Of a stretch of 64,000 nucleotides of DNA, positions 9,773 through 19,684 are shown piece after piece. Every line of letters starts with the position of its first letter. The stretch's first letter is position 1. The notes under the pieces are model-generated. The model saw only the letters and a list, made by a program, of their open reading frames with translations. It was not told the DNA's origin and did not search any database. Source of the stretch: Idiomarina sp. (GTDB lineage: Bacteria > Pseudomonadota > Gammaproteobacteria > Enterobacterales > Alteromonadaceae); the NCBI GenBank assembly GCA_020832105.1, contig JAFIFH010000075.1, positions 1 through 64,000 on the forward strand. Reading direction: 5' to 3'. A program made the position numbers and the translations under genes.

Positions 9773-10738
9773 TTAGGACACTTCTATGCCTGCCGCTTGT
9801 AAATCAGCATGATAGGAAGAACGCACCAACGGGCCAGACGCAGCATGCACGAAGCCCATTTTATCGGCTTCACGCTTAAACATGGCAAAATCGTCTGGGT
9901 GCACGTAGCGGTCCACTTTAATGTGATGACGGCTAGGTTGCAGGTATTGACCAATGGTGAGCATATCGACATTATGCCGACGCAGGTCTTCCATCACTTG
10001 CAGAATCTCGTCATTGGTTTCACCCAGACCAACCATCAAACCTGACTTGGTCATCACGTCTGGACGACGGTCTTTATACAAATTAAGCAAGTCCAGTGAC
10101 CATTGATAGTTTGCGCCTGGGCGCGCTGCTTTATACATGCGCGGCACCGTCTCCAGGTTATGGTTAAACACATCCGGTGCTTCCTCGGTGAGGATATCCA
10201 GCGCTTTTTCCATGCGGCCGCGGAAGTCAGGGACCAGAATTTCAACTTTAATCTGCGGGCTATGGGCGCGAATTTCACGCACACAGTCGGCAAAATGCTG
10301 GGCACCGCCGTCACGCAAATCGTCACGATCAACAGAGGTGATGACCACATATTTAACGCCCATATCAGCGATGGTTATTCCAAGTTTTGCAGCCTCCGCT
10401 GGATCCGGCGGTAATGGTCGACCATGAGCGACATCACAGAACGGGCAACGTCGGGTACAGATATCACCGAGGATCATGAAAGTCGCGGTGCCATGGTTAA
10501 AGCATTCCGGCAGGTTAGGGCAGGAGGCTTCTTCACAGACAGAGTGCAAGCCATGCTTGCGCATTGCTTTCTTAATATGATCGATCTTGGCTGTGGATGC
10601 CGGCAGTCTCACTTTCAACCACTCAGGTTTACGCAGCATTTCTTCGCGCTCTGAGGGTACGATCTGCACTGGAATTAAGGCCATTTTGTCAGCGTCACGC
10701 ATTTTAACGCCGGGTTCTAATCTAACTGGCTTGTTCAT
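9773..10738 (-). CDS. lipA: Lipoyl synthase
   Basis: LipA is a radical-SAM enzyme that inserts two sulfurs into the octanoyl chain on lipoyl domains. The 321-residue product has the N-terminal auxiliary cluster cysteines Cys68, Cys73 and Cys79 and the radical-SAM cluster CTRRCPFC (Cys94, Cys98, Cys101), identical positions to E. coli LipA. The C-terminal serine region RSSYHAD that ligates the auxiliary cluster is also present. Its start overlaps the end of lipB by 17 bases, so the two are translated from one message, and they act in sequence in lipoate synthesis. Confidence 0.98.
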   Translation of the reverse strand: MNKPVRLEPGVKMRDADKMALIPVQIVPSEREEMLRKPEWLKVRLPASTAKIDHIKKAMRKHGLHSVCEEASCPNLPECFNHGTATFMILGDICTRRCPFCDVAHGRPLPPDPAEAAKLGITIADMGVKYVVITSVDRDDLRDGGAQHFADCVREIRAHSPQIKVEILVPDFRGRMEKALDILTEEAPDVFNHNLETVPRMYKAARPGANYQWSLDLLNLYKDRRPDVMTKSGLMVGLGETNDEILQVMEDLRRHNVDMLTIGQYLQPSRHHIKVDRYVHPDDFAMFKREADKMGFVHAASGPLVRSSYHADLQAAGIEVS

Positions 10739-11399
10739 AATCGGTACTTAGCCCCTTTACTTCGTGCACCTGCTTATAGGACAGCTGCGAGATAAATGCT
10801 TGTGAGACCGCAGTGGCCGCCTCATCAATAGTGTGTGGTCCACCATGGTCGCTGGTTTGGGTCATTTGCATGCCAGCGTAGCCACATGGATTGATGCGCT
10901 GAAAAGGTTCCATGTCCATGTGAACGTTTAACGCTAAACCATGAAAGGAGCACCCTCGACGGATACGCAGGCCCAGAGAGCAGACTTTCTGTTCGCCAAT
11001 ATAGACACCCGGCGCATCCGCACGCGGAGCAGACTGAATTGCAAAAGGTGCCAGCGCACTGACCACCGTATTTTCAATGGCGGTGACTAACTGGCGAACG
11101 CCCATGTTCCGCCGGCGGATATCAATCAAAAAGTACACAACAAGCTGACCTGGGCCGTGGTAAGTCACCTGTCCACCGCGGTCAACCTGCACCACTGGAA
11201 TATTGCCCGGGGCAAGAATGTGCTCTGCTTTACCGGCCTGCCCTTGAGTAAACACCGGTGGATGCTCCACCACCCATATTTCGTCAGCGTCTGTGGCTGA
11301 ACGTGTGTTGGTATAGTGCTGCATCGCTTGCCATACCGGCTCATAGTCCATACGGCCGAGCGCGCGTATCGTCAGATTGTCAATGTTTGCCTGGCTCAT
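10722..11399 (-). CDS. lipB: Octanoyltransferase LipB
   Basis: LipB transfers octanoate from acyl carrier protein to lipoyl domains, the first step of lipoate assembly; LipA acts next. The 225-residue product contains the [12 protein letters not shown] motif, Lys138 in GEQKVCSLG and Cys172 in INPCGYAG, the catalytic pair of the family (Lys135/Cys169 in E. coli). It lies directly upstream of lipA with overlapping ends and downstream of ybeD, the standard order. Confidence 0.97.
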   Translation of the reverse strand: MSQANIDNLTIRALGRMDYEPVWQAMQHYTNTRSATDADEIWVVEHPPVFTQGQAGKAEHILAPGNIPVVQVDRGGQVTYHGPGQLVVYFLIDIRRRNMGVRQLVTAIENTVVSALAPFAIQSAPRADAPGVYIGEQKVCSLGLRIRRGCSFHGLALNVHMDMEPFQRINPCGYAGMQMTQTSDHGGPHTIDEAATAVSQAFISQLSYKQVHEVKGLSTDYEQAS

Positions 11400-11518
11400 C
11401 TGGCTGCTAATACTCGTTGAATGCGAAATACGATCATTATACCTGTGATGGCGCAGGGTTACACCTTAACAAGGGTAGGGTTTTTATCGATTGGCTGTGC
11501 TGAGTGCCCAGAGGGTGA

Positions 11519-11555
11519 GCAAAAAAAAGCGCGCTACCTCAAGGTAGTGCGCTTT
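11519..11555 (-). terminator. ybeD terminator
   Basis: Read on the minus strand, a stem AAAGCGCACTACC / GGTAGCGCGCTTT with a 4-base loop is followed by a run of eight T. It lies between ybeD and lipB, implying lipBA have their own promoter or depend on read-through. Confidence 0.85.
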
Positions 11556-11582
11556 CCCACTATGCTAACCAATGGTCTGGGC

Positions 11583-11846
11583 CTACAGCACGTAACGCAC
11601 ATCTTCGATAGCAGACAATTCACGATACAGTAGCTCGATATGCTCTTTACTATGTACTATCACGCTAATTGAGATCGACGTGTAATTGCCTTTACTTGAT
11701 GGCCGCTGCTGAGGGCGATAGTCACCGGGGGCGTGCTTTTGCACCACCGCAAGAATCTGATCCTGCAATGTCGGCCCGGTAAGCCCCATAATTTTAAAGC
11801 CAAAATCACAGGGAAAATCCAGTAATTCGTCGAATTTTGTTTGCAT
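11583..11846 (-). CDS. ybeD: YbeD family protein (DUF493)
   Basis: The 87-residue product belongs to the small YbeD/DUF493 family, an ACT-like ferredoxin fold that almost always sits between dacA and lipB. The N-terminal [16 protein letters not shown] and the KGNYTSISI segment are characteristic. The molecular role is not established; a regulatory role linked to lipoate or cell wall genes has been proposed from context. The length equals the E. coli protein. Confidence 0.93.
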   Translation of the reverse strand: MQTKFDELLDFPCDFGFKIMGLTGPTLQDQILAVVQKHAPGDYRPQQRPSSKGNYTSISISVIVHSKEHIELLYRELSAIEDVRYVL

Positions 11847-11912
11847 GTCCTGCCTTCGTACTTAAGTTATGTCATCTCTTGATATCGTGACAGCTTGCGA
11901 GTGCCGTGATGG

Positions 11913-13076
11913 TTAATCGTCGGCAAAGCTTTTACGAATATTATCAAAGATGCGCTTAAAGAAACTACCTTCGGTAACGGACTCAAGCGCAACAAGTGGA
12001 TAGGTAGCAATATCCTCGTCATTGATACTCAAAATCACCTGACCGACTTCCTGACCTTCACTAATCGGCGCCTGTAATGTTTCATTCAGAACGAAATCAG
12101 CTTTCAGGTTCTGCCGCTGACCACGGGGCAATGTCACCACCACCGCTTCACTGACCCCTAGCGCAACCTGATCCTGCTCGCCACCCCAGATACGGTGTTC
12201 AACGAAGCTTTCACCTGCGGCATAGGCTTCAACGGTTTCAAAGTAGCGAAAGCCATAGTTAAGCAATTTTTTGCTCTCTGCGGCGCGAGCGCGCTCACTG
12301 TCGGTACCCATAACAACGGTCACCAGGCGTGTATTGCCTTCAACGGCGGAGGTCACCAGGCTATAACCCGATTCCCGGGTATAACCGGTTTTAATTCCGT
12401 CAACATTTAATGAGCGATCCCATAATAATGAGTTACGGTTATATTGGCGGATGTCATTAAAGGTAAACTCACGCTCTGCGTAGAGTGCGTATTCTTCAGG
12501 TACGTCGCGGATCAGAGCTTGCCCTAGCAACGCCATGTCCCGTGCAGTGGTGATCTGACCTGGTGCAGGAAGTCCATGGGAGTTGGCAAAGGTCGTGTTA
12601 TACATCCCCAGCTCTCGGGCATGGGCATTCATCAAATCGGCAAAGGCGTCTTCAGTGCCGGCAATATGTTCTGCCATTGCAACCGTGGCATCGTTGCCTG
12701 AGGAGACCACAATGCCTTTATTCAGATCGCGTACTGCGATCTCGCGGCCTACCTCAATGAACATCAGCGATGAGCCAGGGAAATTCCGCGCCCAGGCGTT
12801 TTCACTAATGGTGACCATATCGTCTTCGCTAATGGTACCGCGTAATAACTCACGACCAATAATGTAACTGGTCATCATTTTAGTCAGTGACGCAGGTCCG
12901 TGTGCTTCATCAGCATTGCCTTCAGCAATCACATGGCCTGTTGTATAGTCCATCAGAATATAGCTTTTGGCATTAACGCTTGGCGTCGACGGCACAACAG
13001 CGTTGACGGTCGCACTGAAAAGGGTTGCGGCGGCGATGCACGTCAATGACATGATTTTAATTAGGGGTTTGCTCAT
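11913..13076 (-). CDS. dacA: D-alanyl-D-alanine carboxypeptidase (PBP5/6 family)
   Basis: This low-molecular-weight penicillin-binding protein trims the terminal D-Ala from peptidoglycan pentapeptides. The 387-residue product has a signal peptide ending near VNA (residue 26), the active-site SLTK tetrad (Ser63, Lys66), the SGN motif (Ser126-Asn128) and a KTG near residue 230, then the beta-rich C-terminal domain. The last residues RIFDNIRKSFAD form an amphipathic helix like the membrane anchor of PBP5. It has its own extended -10 promoter in the gap after rlpA. Confidence 0.96.
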   Translation of the reverse strand: MSKPLIKIMSLTCIAAATLFSATVNAVVPSTPSVNAKSYILMDYTTGHVIAEGNADEAHGPASLTKMMTSYIIGRELLRGTISEDDMVTISENAWARNFPGSSLMFIEVGREIAVRDLNKGIVVSSGNDATVAMAEHIAGTEDAFADLMNAHARELGMYNTTFANSHGLPAPGQITTARDMALLGQALIRDVPEEYALYAEREFTFNDIRQYNRNSLLWDRSLNVDGIKTGYTRESGYSLVTSAVEGNTRLVTVVMGTDSERARAAESKKLLNYGFRYFETVEAYAAGESFVEHRIWGGEQDQVALGVSEAVVVTLPRGQRQNLKADFVLNETLQAPISEGQEVGQVILSINDEDIATYPLVALESVTEGSFFKRIFDNIRKSFADD

Positions 13077-13172
13077 CAGCTTAATATCTCTTAAATAACG
13101 GTATTCTGTACCATTCCAGCGGTTCTTGGGGGAATTCTATGACCCTTAAACAGAACTGAACAATTGGTGGCG

Positions 13173-13181
13173 ATTATATCA
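13173..13181 (-). promoter_or_regulatory. Extended -10 promoter for dacA
   Basis: On the minus strand the sequence TGATATAAT provides a perfect -10 with the TGn extension; the -35 region is poor, as is common for extended -10 promoters. It lies about 95 bases before the dacA start, between the rlpA stop and dacA. Confidence 0.6.
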
Positions 13182-13201
13182 AATAAGGGCCTGGCTTGAC
13201 A

Positions 13202-13972
13202 CTATTCGCTGACGCGAAAAGCGCTATCAAAACCATCACTACGTAGACGTTGAATCCATTCACTGGCCTGATTTTCGTCAAAAGGACCCAGCAACAAACG
13301 ATGTAGACCATCGCGTTGGCGAGTGGTTGCATTGAGAGCATACTTTTGTCGCATATCCATTTTTACTTCATCCAGGCGTTGGGCATCCCGTACCGCTGTT
13401 ATCTGGATATATACTTGTCCCTGTTCCATCACCAGCGGTGGCGGCATATAAAGTGCTTCGACCTGGACCGGTGCGGTGCCACTGTGCAGCATATCAAGCT
13501 TGTAAGCCGCACCATAAGACAGGTCGATCACGCGATCAGGGTGAAAGGGACCACGGTCGTTGACCCGCACGATGACGTGGCGCCCGTTGTTAAGGTTGGT
13601 CACTTTAACGTACGTCGGCAACGGCAGGTAACGATGGGCGGCAGAAAGCCCATACATATCATAGTACTCGCCGTTCGAGGTCAAGTGGCCATGAAACTTC
13701 TGTCCATACCAGGACGCTTTGCCAGTTTGCACATAGCCCTTGGCGGTCGGCAGCGTTTCATAAGTTTGTCCGAATACGGTGTAGCTGGTCATATTGCCTT
13801 GCCGCGACAAGGGTTCGTACCTTGGCTCAAGTGTAGCCAGTTCAGCCGGTGTCGGCAGACGCGCCGGCGCCTGGTCGTTACGCATAGAGTAACGCCCGTC
13901 CTGACTTGAGCAAGCGCTGAGTAACAGAACCACAGCGCCGGCGCCAACCGCTAATTTAGCGAGCATAGGCAT
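13202..13972 (-). CDS. rlpA: Septal ring lytic transglycosylase RlpA
   Basis: RlpA is an outer-membrane lipoprotein; in Pseudomonas it cleaves peptidoglycan strands lacking stem peptides. From the ATG at 13972 the product is 256 residues with a lipobox LLLSAC (Cys21), a double-psi beta-barrel domain at about 82-165 (GKASWYGQKFHG, RVNDRGPF) and a C-terminal SPOR domain at about 180-256 that targets denuded septal glycan. A longer frame to 14092 reaches far into mltB and lacks a plausible signal, so 13972 (or 13966) is preferred; this still overlaps the mltB end by 17 bases. Confidence 0.93.
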   Translation of the reverse strand: MPMLAKLAVGAGAVVLLLSACSSQDGRYSMRNDQAPARLPTPAELATLEPRYEPLSRQGNMTSYTVFGQTYETLPTAKGYVQTGKASWYGQKFHGHLTSNGEYYDMYGLSAAHRYLPLPTYVKVTNLNNGRHVIVRVNDRGPFHPDRVIDLSYGAAYKLDMLHSGTAPVQVEALYMPPPLVMEQGQVYIQITAVRDAQRLDEVKMDMRQKYALNATTRQRDGLHRLLLGPFDENQASEWIQRLRSDGFDSAFRVSE

Positions 13973-14984
13973 GGCGAATTTCTTCACTGAGCAAATACAC
14001 AGCCATTGCATATAAAGGGCTATGGTTATAACGGGTGATAGCGTAGAAGTTCGGTAAACCGACCCAGTAGCTGGCACCTTCTTCTTCTTCAAACTGAAAC
14101 AGGCGGGCTGGGGTGTCGTCAGGCATTTGGGTAATAAAATCTACGCCTGCCTCACGCAATGAGCCTACCGTATGGGTCAGGCTTTGTCCGCGGCCGTTAG
14201 TTAGTGCAGCGAGATCATCGACCCGGTTTGGCCATGCCGGAATCGCCACAGGCTGCCCTTGTTGCCAACGGTGGCGGGCAAAATAATTGGCCACACTACC
14301 AATGGCATCAACTTTGTTGTTGAGTAAATCACGTTTGCCGTCACCGTCAAAGTCGACAGCATAAGCACGATAGCTGGACGAAATAAATTGGCCAAAGCCC
14401 ATGGCACCGGCATAAGAGCCCTTAATCTCCAGGGTTTCTAGTTGTTCGTTTTCTGCCAGGCGAATGAACTCGCCAAGCTCGCTGCGAAAAAAGGTCTGCC
14501 GCGGAGGGTAATAAAAGCCGAGTGAATATAAAGCATCGATAACCCGGTAATTGCCCATGTATTCACCGTAAAAGGTCTCAACCCCGATGATCGCGACGAT
14601 CATCTGTGCTGGCACGCCATACTCGGCTTCAGCCCGCTCCAAGGTCTCATGGTGCTCGCGCCAGAACTCGACCCCTCGCTCAACACGCCGCTCAGTGAGA
14701 AAAATACCATGGTAACGGTGCCATGGGCGTGCTTCCCACGGGCGCTGAATGGCACTCAGTACATCTTCATTGCGTTCAGCGTCAGCCAGAATGTCGCGGA
14801 TACGGTTTGGGTCAAGCTGATGGGACTGTGCAAGCGCCTCAATAAACTGGTCTTTTTCGGCTTCGGTTGCCGCGCTAGGGCTAATTTCCTGCTGTGCACT
14901 AAGCGGCACGGCGGTCAATAATAAAGCACTGCCAAGTAGTGCACGGCTAAGATGTTTTAAGCTTGCCTGGAGAGAAATATTCAC
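13956..14984 (-). CDS. mltB: Membrane-bound lytic murein transglycosylase B
   Basis: MltB cleaves the glycan backbone to 1,6-anhydromuropeptides. The 342-residue product has a cleavable signal peptide (ending LSA near residue 30) without a clear lipobox cysteine, so it may be soluble periplasmic, like MltB forms outside enterobacteria. The catalytic Glu lies in GVETFYGEY, and the family motifs GAMGFGQFISSSY and DFDGDGKRDL follow. Translation starts at GTG with AAGG 8 bases upstream. It lies between rodA and rlpA in the mrd cluster. Confidence 0.95.
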   Translation of the reverse strand: MNISLQASLKHLSRALLGSALLLTAVPLSAQQEISPSAATEAEKDQFIEALAQSHQLDPNRIRDILADAERNEDVLSAIQRPWEARPWHRYHGIFLTERRVERGVEFWREHHETLERAEAEYGVPAQMIVAIIGVETFYGEYMGNYRVIDALYSLGFYYPPRQTFFRSELGEFIRLAENEQLETLEIKGSYAGAMGFGQFISSSYRAYAVDFDGDGKRDLLNNKVDAIGSVANYFARHRWQQGQPVAIPAWPNRVDDLAALTNGRGQSLTHTVGSLREAGVDFITQMPDDTPARLFQFEEEEGASYWVGLPNFYAITRYNHSPLYAMAVYLLSEEIRHAYAR

Positions 14985-15057
14985 CCTGTATTTACCTTCT
15001 GTGTATTATTATTTTGCTTGCTGCAAAGGCTAGCTGGATTTGACCATTGCGTCCAAT

Positions 15058-16185
15058 TTAGCGATGTGGCTGGTCGCGTAGAGCCAGCCGGCGGTGAGTG
15101 CCAATCGCCATTAAAATGCCAAACCCGGCCATGATAGTCACCATCGAGGTGCCACCATAGCTAATCATCGGTAAGGGCACACCCACCACAGGTAGCAACC
15201 CAGAAACCATGCCGATATTCACCAACGCGTAGATAAATACGGTGAGGGTGATGCTACCGGCCAATAGTTTACTAAACACCTGCTGTGCGCGTATAGCAAT
15301 GAGCAGGCCACGATAGATGATAAAGCCGTAAAGAAAGAGTAAAACGAGTACGCCGATAAGACCAAACTCTTCGCTGAACACAGAAAAGATAAAATCAGTA
15401 TGCCGTTCAGGTAAAAACTCAAGTTGCGACTGCGTACCTTGCAACCAGCCTTTACCCTCCAGCCCCCCAGAGCCAATCGCTATTTTTGACTGAATAATGT
15501 GGTAACCAGCCCCCAGGGGATCGGTTTCCGGATTGAGGAACGTCAATACGCGCTGGCGTTGATAGCCATGCAACAGGAAAAACCAGGCGACCGGCAAAAA
15601 TGCGGCCAGTGCAAACACACCAGCCACGATCAGACGCCAGCTCATACCGGCTAGAAACAACACAAACATGCCAGAGCAAAAGACCAGTAAAGACGTGCCT
15701 AAATCGGGCTGACGCGCGATCAACAGGGTGGGGATGACAACCAGAACTATCCCAATCAGAACCTGATACCATCGTACCGGCATTTGCGAGCGTGCACAGT
15801 ACCAGGCCAGCATCATCGGGGCTGCCAGTTTCATCAGCTCTGACGGTTGAATTCGAATGACGCCTAAATCGAGCCAGCGCTGCGCGCCTTTACCCACGAC
15901 GCCAACCAGTAACACCGCCACCAGGAGTGCCAGACCCACCACAAACACGGGAATCGCCAGGCGTTGGTAAGTGAGCGGCGAGACTTGTGCAAGTGCCGCC
16001 AGGACCACAAATGAAAAGCCGATTCGTATAGCCTGACGTTCAACCAGCGCGAATTCCTGACCGCCGGCGCTGTAAATCACAAACAGACTCACCACCGACA
16101 GCCCCATCAGTGCTAACAGTAAAGGTAGATCAATATGTAGGCGGTAAAATAGAGATTGACTGCGCCGATCATCACTCGTCTGCAT
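15058..16185 (-). CDS. rodA: Rod-shape SEDS glycosyltransferase RodA
   Basis: RodA polymerises lipid II during cell elongation together with PBP2. The 375-residue product is rich in membrane segments (about ten) and contains SEDS signatures such as GKGWLQGTQSQ, LPERHTDFIFSV and the C-terminal PMISYGGTSM. The ATG at 16185 is preferred because GAGG lies 6 bases upstream; an in-frame ATG at 16200 would add five residues. Either start overlaps the end of mrdA, so the partner proteins are translationally coupled. Confidence 0.96.
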   Translation of the reverse strand: MQTSDDRRSQSLFYRLHIDLPLLLALMGLSVVSLFVIYSAGGQEFALVERQAIRIGFSFVVLAALAQVSPLTYQRLAIPVFVVGLALLVAVLLVGVVGKGAQRWLDLGVIRIQPSELMKLAAPMMLAWYCARSQMPVRWYQVLIGIVLVVIPTLLIARQPDLGTSLLVFCSGMFVLFLAGMSWRLIVAGVFALAAFLPVAWFFLLHGYQRQRVLTFLNPETDPLGAGYHIIQSKIAIGSGGLEGKGWLQGTQSQLEFLPERHTDFIFSVFSEEFGLIGVLVLLFLYGFIIYRGLLIAIRAQQVFSKLLAGSITLTVFIYALVNIGMVSGLLPVVGVPLPMISYGGTSMVTIMAGFGILMAIGTHRRLALRDQPHR

Positions 16186-18112
16186 TGAGAACCTCATCAT
16201 CGGTGGTCATATTGACTAGCGACTCGCGCTGGTAATCAAAGTAGAAATCAAAGATCCTGCGTGCAATAGGGGCGGCATTGCGACCACCACCACCGACATT
16301 CTCAATGGCAATCGCAACGGTTATCTGTGGGTCGTCCGCAGGTGCATAACCAATATAGGTGGCATTATCGCGTAACCGTTCATCGACCTCCACCGGCACC
16401 TGTTCGCCGTCTACGGTTTGCATTTCTGGCTCTTGCTCGATCTCCGCCCGGCTGATGACCTGGGCTGTACCAGTTTTGCCGGCAGCACGATAGGGTGCCT
16501 GCAAGAAAGCGGCGTGGGCCGTGCCATCGACACGACTGACAACACGCTCCATGCCTTCCATCACTGTGGTATAGAACGACTCACTGCGAAGCTGCAGCGG
16601 CGGTAATTCAAAAGGTTCCTGATAATGCAGTTCGTCGCCGGTACGCGTCGCCCGTAACAGTCTAGGTTGCAGTCTGCGCCCTTTAGTGACAATGGTATTC
16701 GTTGTTGTCGCCAACTGCAGGGGGGTTGCGGTCCAAAAGCTCTGCCCGATTCCCACAGACAGGGTTTCACCGGTATACCATGGTTCATTCAATGTTGCCC
16801 GTTTCCAGCCACGGGAGGGCATTAATGCGGCATTTTCTTCATGAATATCAATACCGGTACTTTGGCCAAACCCGAGGTCACTCATAAAATCATAAATTTT
16901 ATCGATACCTAATTCGTGGGCTAATTTGTAGTAGTAGGTATTATTAGATACCTGGATGGCTTTTCTCATGTCGACCCAGCCATGCCCCCAACTGCGCCAG
17001 TTCCGAAAGCGGCGCTCGACGTTAGGTAATTCATAGTAGCCAGGATCCCAAACCCGGGTGTCTGCGGTGATAATACCTTCTTCCAGTGCGAGCAATGACA
17101 TATGTGGCTTGATAGTTGACGCAGGTGGATAGCGACCCTGGCTGGCACGGTTAATGAGCGGGTTATTCGGATCCTGCAACAGCGCCTGATAATCAGTTGT
17201 GGAAATGCCACGGACGAACATATTGGCGTCATAACTGGGGTTAGAGTACATTGCCAGCAAGCCACCGGTATCGCTGTCCATCACCACAATGGCGCCGCGA
17301 CGGCCCTGCAGTTGTTGCATGGCGATTTTCTGAACTTCGAGATCCACTTCCAGATAAATATCACGACCTGGTACTGGTGGGGTGAAGTCCAGGGTACGTA
17401 CAACCCGTCCGCGACTATTCACTTCTACGGTCTGAAACCCAGGTTTGCCGTGGAGTACCTCTTCGTAATAACGCTCCACACCTAACTTGCCGATGGTTCG
17501 GGTCGCGGTGTAATTCTTGTACTGATCTCTGGCTTGCAGGCGCTGAACGTCCTGGCGGTTAATCCGACCCACGTAGCCAACGATATGGGTCAGCAACTCT
17601 TCAAAGGGGTAATGGCGCTGCAGGCGCGCTTCTACCGATACGCCCGGAAAATGATGCTGATGGATCGAGAATCGCGCGACCTGCTCTTCACTGAGGTTGT
17701 CGGTAAAAGGTATCTGCGGGAATCGTCTGGCGCGGCGTAACAGGGTCTGAAAATCAGTAATTGCTGACTCATCAATATCCAGTAGTGCGGTTAACCTGTG
17801 CAGCGTGTCGTCCATATTGGACACTTCTTCAGGCACAATCTCAATACTGTACACGGGAATGTTTTCGGCCAGGATTTCGCCGTTGCGGTCATAAATAAGA
17901 CCCCGGTTGGGGGCCACCGGCAATACTGTGATTCGGTTCGAATTAGAGCGGGTTTGAAATTCCTGGAAGCCGGTCACTTGCAGGTGGTAGAGGTTGGCCA
18001 GTAAAACTATAAACACCAATGCCACGATAACCATGCAAACAATGGCGCGCCGCGCGAAGAGATTCGACTCTGCGGCGTCGTCGCGAATAGCATGGCGAAA
18101 TGGTTTGATCAT
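16172..18112 (-). CDS. mrdA: Penicillin-binding protein 2
   Basis: PBP2 is the class B transpeptidase of the elongasome and works with RodA. The 646-residue product has one N-terminal membrane helix (about 22-42), a pedestal domain (NRGLIYDRNGEILAEN), and the transpeptidase domain with active-site STIK (Ser332, Lys335), SNN (389-391) and KTGTA (546-550). Length matches E. coli PBP2 (633). Its start codon overlaps the rlmH stop by one base (TAATG), and the 3' end overlaps rodA, giving the conserved rsfS-rlmH-mrdA-rodA-mltB-rlpA-dacA order. Confidence 0.97.
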   Translation of the reverse strand: MIKPFRHAIRDDAAESNLFARRAIVCMVIVALVFIVLLANLYHLQVTGFQEFQTRSNSNRITVLPVAPNRGLIYDRNGEILAENIPVYSIEIVPEEVSNMDDTLHRLTALLDIDESAITDFQTLLRRARRFPQIPFTDNLSEEQVARFSIHQHHFPGVSVEARLQRHYPFEELLTHIVGYVGRINRQDVQRLQARDQYKNYTATRTIGKLGVERYYEEVLHGKPGFQTVEVNSRGRVVRTLDFTPPVPGRDIYLEVDLEVQKIAMQQLQGRRGAIVVMDSDTGGLLAMYSNPSYDANMFVRGISTTDYQALLQDPNNPLINRASQGRYPPASTIKPHMSLLALEEGIITADTRVWDPGYYELPNVERRFRNWRSWGHGWVDMRKAIQVSNNTYYYKLAHELGIDKIYDFMSDLGFGQSTGIDIHEENAALMPSRGWKRATLNEPWYTGETLSVGIGQSFWTATPLQLATTTNTIVTKGRRLQPRLLRATRTGDELHYQEPFELPPLQLRSESFYTTVMEGMERVVSRVDGTAHAAFLQAPYRAAGKTGTAQVISRAEIEQEPEMQTVDGEQVPVEVDERLRDNATYIGYAPADDPQITVAIAIENVGGGGRNAAPIARRIFDFYFDYQRESLVNMTTDDEVLNADE

Positions 18113-18582
18113 TATTCTCGATGGTATGGATGATTACTATTCAGGCTCCATGCGCGAAACAGCGCTTCTGCAACAATGACCCGGACCATTGGGTGGGGCA
18201 GGGTCAGCGGTGACAATGACCACTTTTCTTCACTAGCCTGCAGGCAGGCTGGTGATAAACCTTCCGGACCGCCAATTAACAGACTCACGTCGCGACCGTC
18301 CAGTTGCCATTGTTGCATTCGCTGAGCTAGCTTAGGGGTTGTCCAGGGACGACCTTCAACTTCCAGGGTCACGATTCGCGACCCTTTGCTGACCTGAGCT
18401 AGCATGTGCTCGCCTTCTTGTTCCGTGATGCGAGCGATATTGGCTTTTTTGCCACGTTTGCCAGGCGTCACCTCGGTTAACTGCAAAGGCATTTCCGGTG
18501 GCAAACGGCGGGCATATTCTTCGTAACCGGTGGTGACCCAGGCCGGCATTTTGTTACCAACGGCGACAAGCTGTAAACGCAT
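18112..18582 (-). CDS. rlmH: 23S rRNA pseudouridine-1915 N3-methyltransferase
   Basis: RlmH methylates pseudouridine 1915 in helix 69 of 23S rRNA on assembled ribosomes, using a SPOUT-fold knot. The 156-residue product has the family length and the SAM-binding [10 protein letters not shown] motif and the C-terminal [18 protein letters not shown] helix. It lies 6 bases after rsfS and overlaps mrdA by one base, so it is in the same operon. Confidence 0.96.
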   Translation of the reverse strand: MRLQLVAVGNKMPAWVTTGYEEYARRLPPEMPLQLTEVTPGKRGKKANIARITEQEGEHMLAQVSKGSRIVTLEVEGRPWTTPKLAQRMQQWQLDGRDVSLLIGGPEGLSPACLQASEEKWSLSPLTLPHPMVRVIVAEALFRAWSLNSNHPYHRE

Positions 18583-18588
18583 CAGCGT

Positions 18589-18912
18589 TTAGTGTCCCCA
18601 AAGTTTTTCGAGCTGATAGAAGTCGCGGGTGACATCTTGCATCACGTGCAATATCACGTCGCCAAAGTCGACTAATACCCAATCAGAGTCCGCTTCGCCT
18701 TCGATACCGATAGCAGGGAAACCGCCATGCTTAGCCTCTAGTGCCGCATGATTTGCGATACTACGCACATGGGTATTGGAGTTACCAGAGCAAATCACTA
18801 AAAAGTCAGCGACATCAGATTTTTTACTCACATCGAGTACGGCGATATCACGAGCTTTGATATCTTCTATTTTATTGACAATAAAGTCGCGTAATTCTTG
18901 CCCTTGCAACAC
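18589..18912 (-). CDS. rsfS: Ribosome silencing factor RsfS
   Basis: RsfS binds ribosomal protein L14 and blocks subunit joining during starvation. The 107-residue product shows the family features KARDIAVLDV, the CSGNSNTHVRSIA segment and the DWVLVDFGDVILHVM strand pair. The start is either GTG at 18912 or the next codon TTG at 18909; AGGAG lies just upstream of both. It is followed at once by rlmH. Confidence 0.95.
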   Translation of the reverse strand: MLQGQELRDFIVNKIEDIKARDIAVLDVSKKSDVADFLVICSGNSNTHVRSIANHAALEAKHGGFPAIGIEGEADSDWVLVDFGDVILHVMQDVTRDFYQLEKLWGH

Positions 18913-18997
18913 GTTTCTCCTAAATAAGACTTAAGTATGACTCCATAGTTTATCATGAGTTCCCAAAGCAGTGGAGCACTAGTTACCCTGGCGGCAG

Positions 18998-19678
18998 CTA
19001 TTCGCGATAAAGATGATGTGCCTGGATGTATGCATAAACCTGAGGGGCAAGTAATTCAGGGCATTCGGCCTGGGGTAGCTGACTACGCGCCGCTAACTGA
19101 GCGCGAAGCTGGGTCGCAGAGATATCCTGCGGGGTAGTGCGGGCGAGGAAAATACGGCCCGCGCCCTGGGAGAAGTCGGCAAACTCTTCACTGCGGCGTT
19201 GGCTGAGCTGCTGTTGCAGTTCTCTCGGCGCCTGTGCAACATCATAGCCGGGGCGTGGCAGTACGATCAGGTGTGCCAGATCCAGAATCTCAGTCCAGTT
19301 AAGCCAACTGGTAAAGCTGATAAAGCTATCCATGCCGAGCATAAAGCAGAGGCTTTTACCCTGATGAACCTGAGTTAAATGCATTAGCGTATGGACAGTA
19401 CGCGTGGGTGCCCCCCGACGCAGTTCAAAGTCATCAGCAAACAGGCGGGAATCATCAGCACAGGCGAGTTTAACCATCGCCAGCCGGTGCTCGTCACTGG
19501 CATGGGGGGCTGGCCGATGGGGTGGTGCAAAACAAGGCTGCAAATGAATCCGCGACCAGCCAAATAGATCTGCAAGCTCCAGCGCAGGCTGGGTATGGCC
19601 CCGATGAATTGGGTCAAAAGTTCCCCCTAGCAAGGCCACCGCGCCAGCGGCCGGGCTGGCACTTGTTGAGTTGCTCAC
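18998..19678 (-). CDS. nadD: Nicotinate-nucleotide adenylyltransferase
   Basis: NadD adenylates nicotinate mononucleotide in NAD synthesis. The 226-residue product has the nucleotidyltransferase motif GGTFDPIHRGH at residues 18-28 and the C-terminal ISATQLR, equivalent to the ISSTxIR motif. It follows holA closely (6 bases) and precedes rsfS, the conserved holA-nadD-rsfS order. Confidence 0.95.
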   Translation of the reverse strand: MSNSTSASPAAGAVALLGGTFDPIHRGHTQPALELADLFGWSRIHLQPCFAPPHRPAPHASDEHRLAMVKLACADDSRLFADDFELRRGAPTRTVHTLMHLTQVHQGKSLCFMLGMDSFISFTSWLNWTEILDLAHLIVLPRPGYDVAQAPRELQQQLSQRRSEEFADFSQGAGRIFLARTTPQDISATQLRAQLAARSQLPQAECPELLAPQVYAYIQAHHLYRE

Positions 19679-19684
19679 CGCTGG

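Noticed and set aside
13973-14092. Upstream extension of rlpA
   Set aside because: It overlaps mltB in another frame and has no lipoprotein signal at its own start; the internal ATG gives a proper lipobox.
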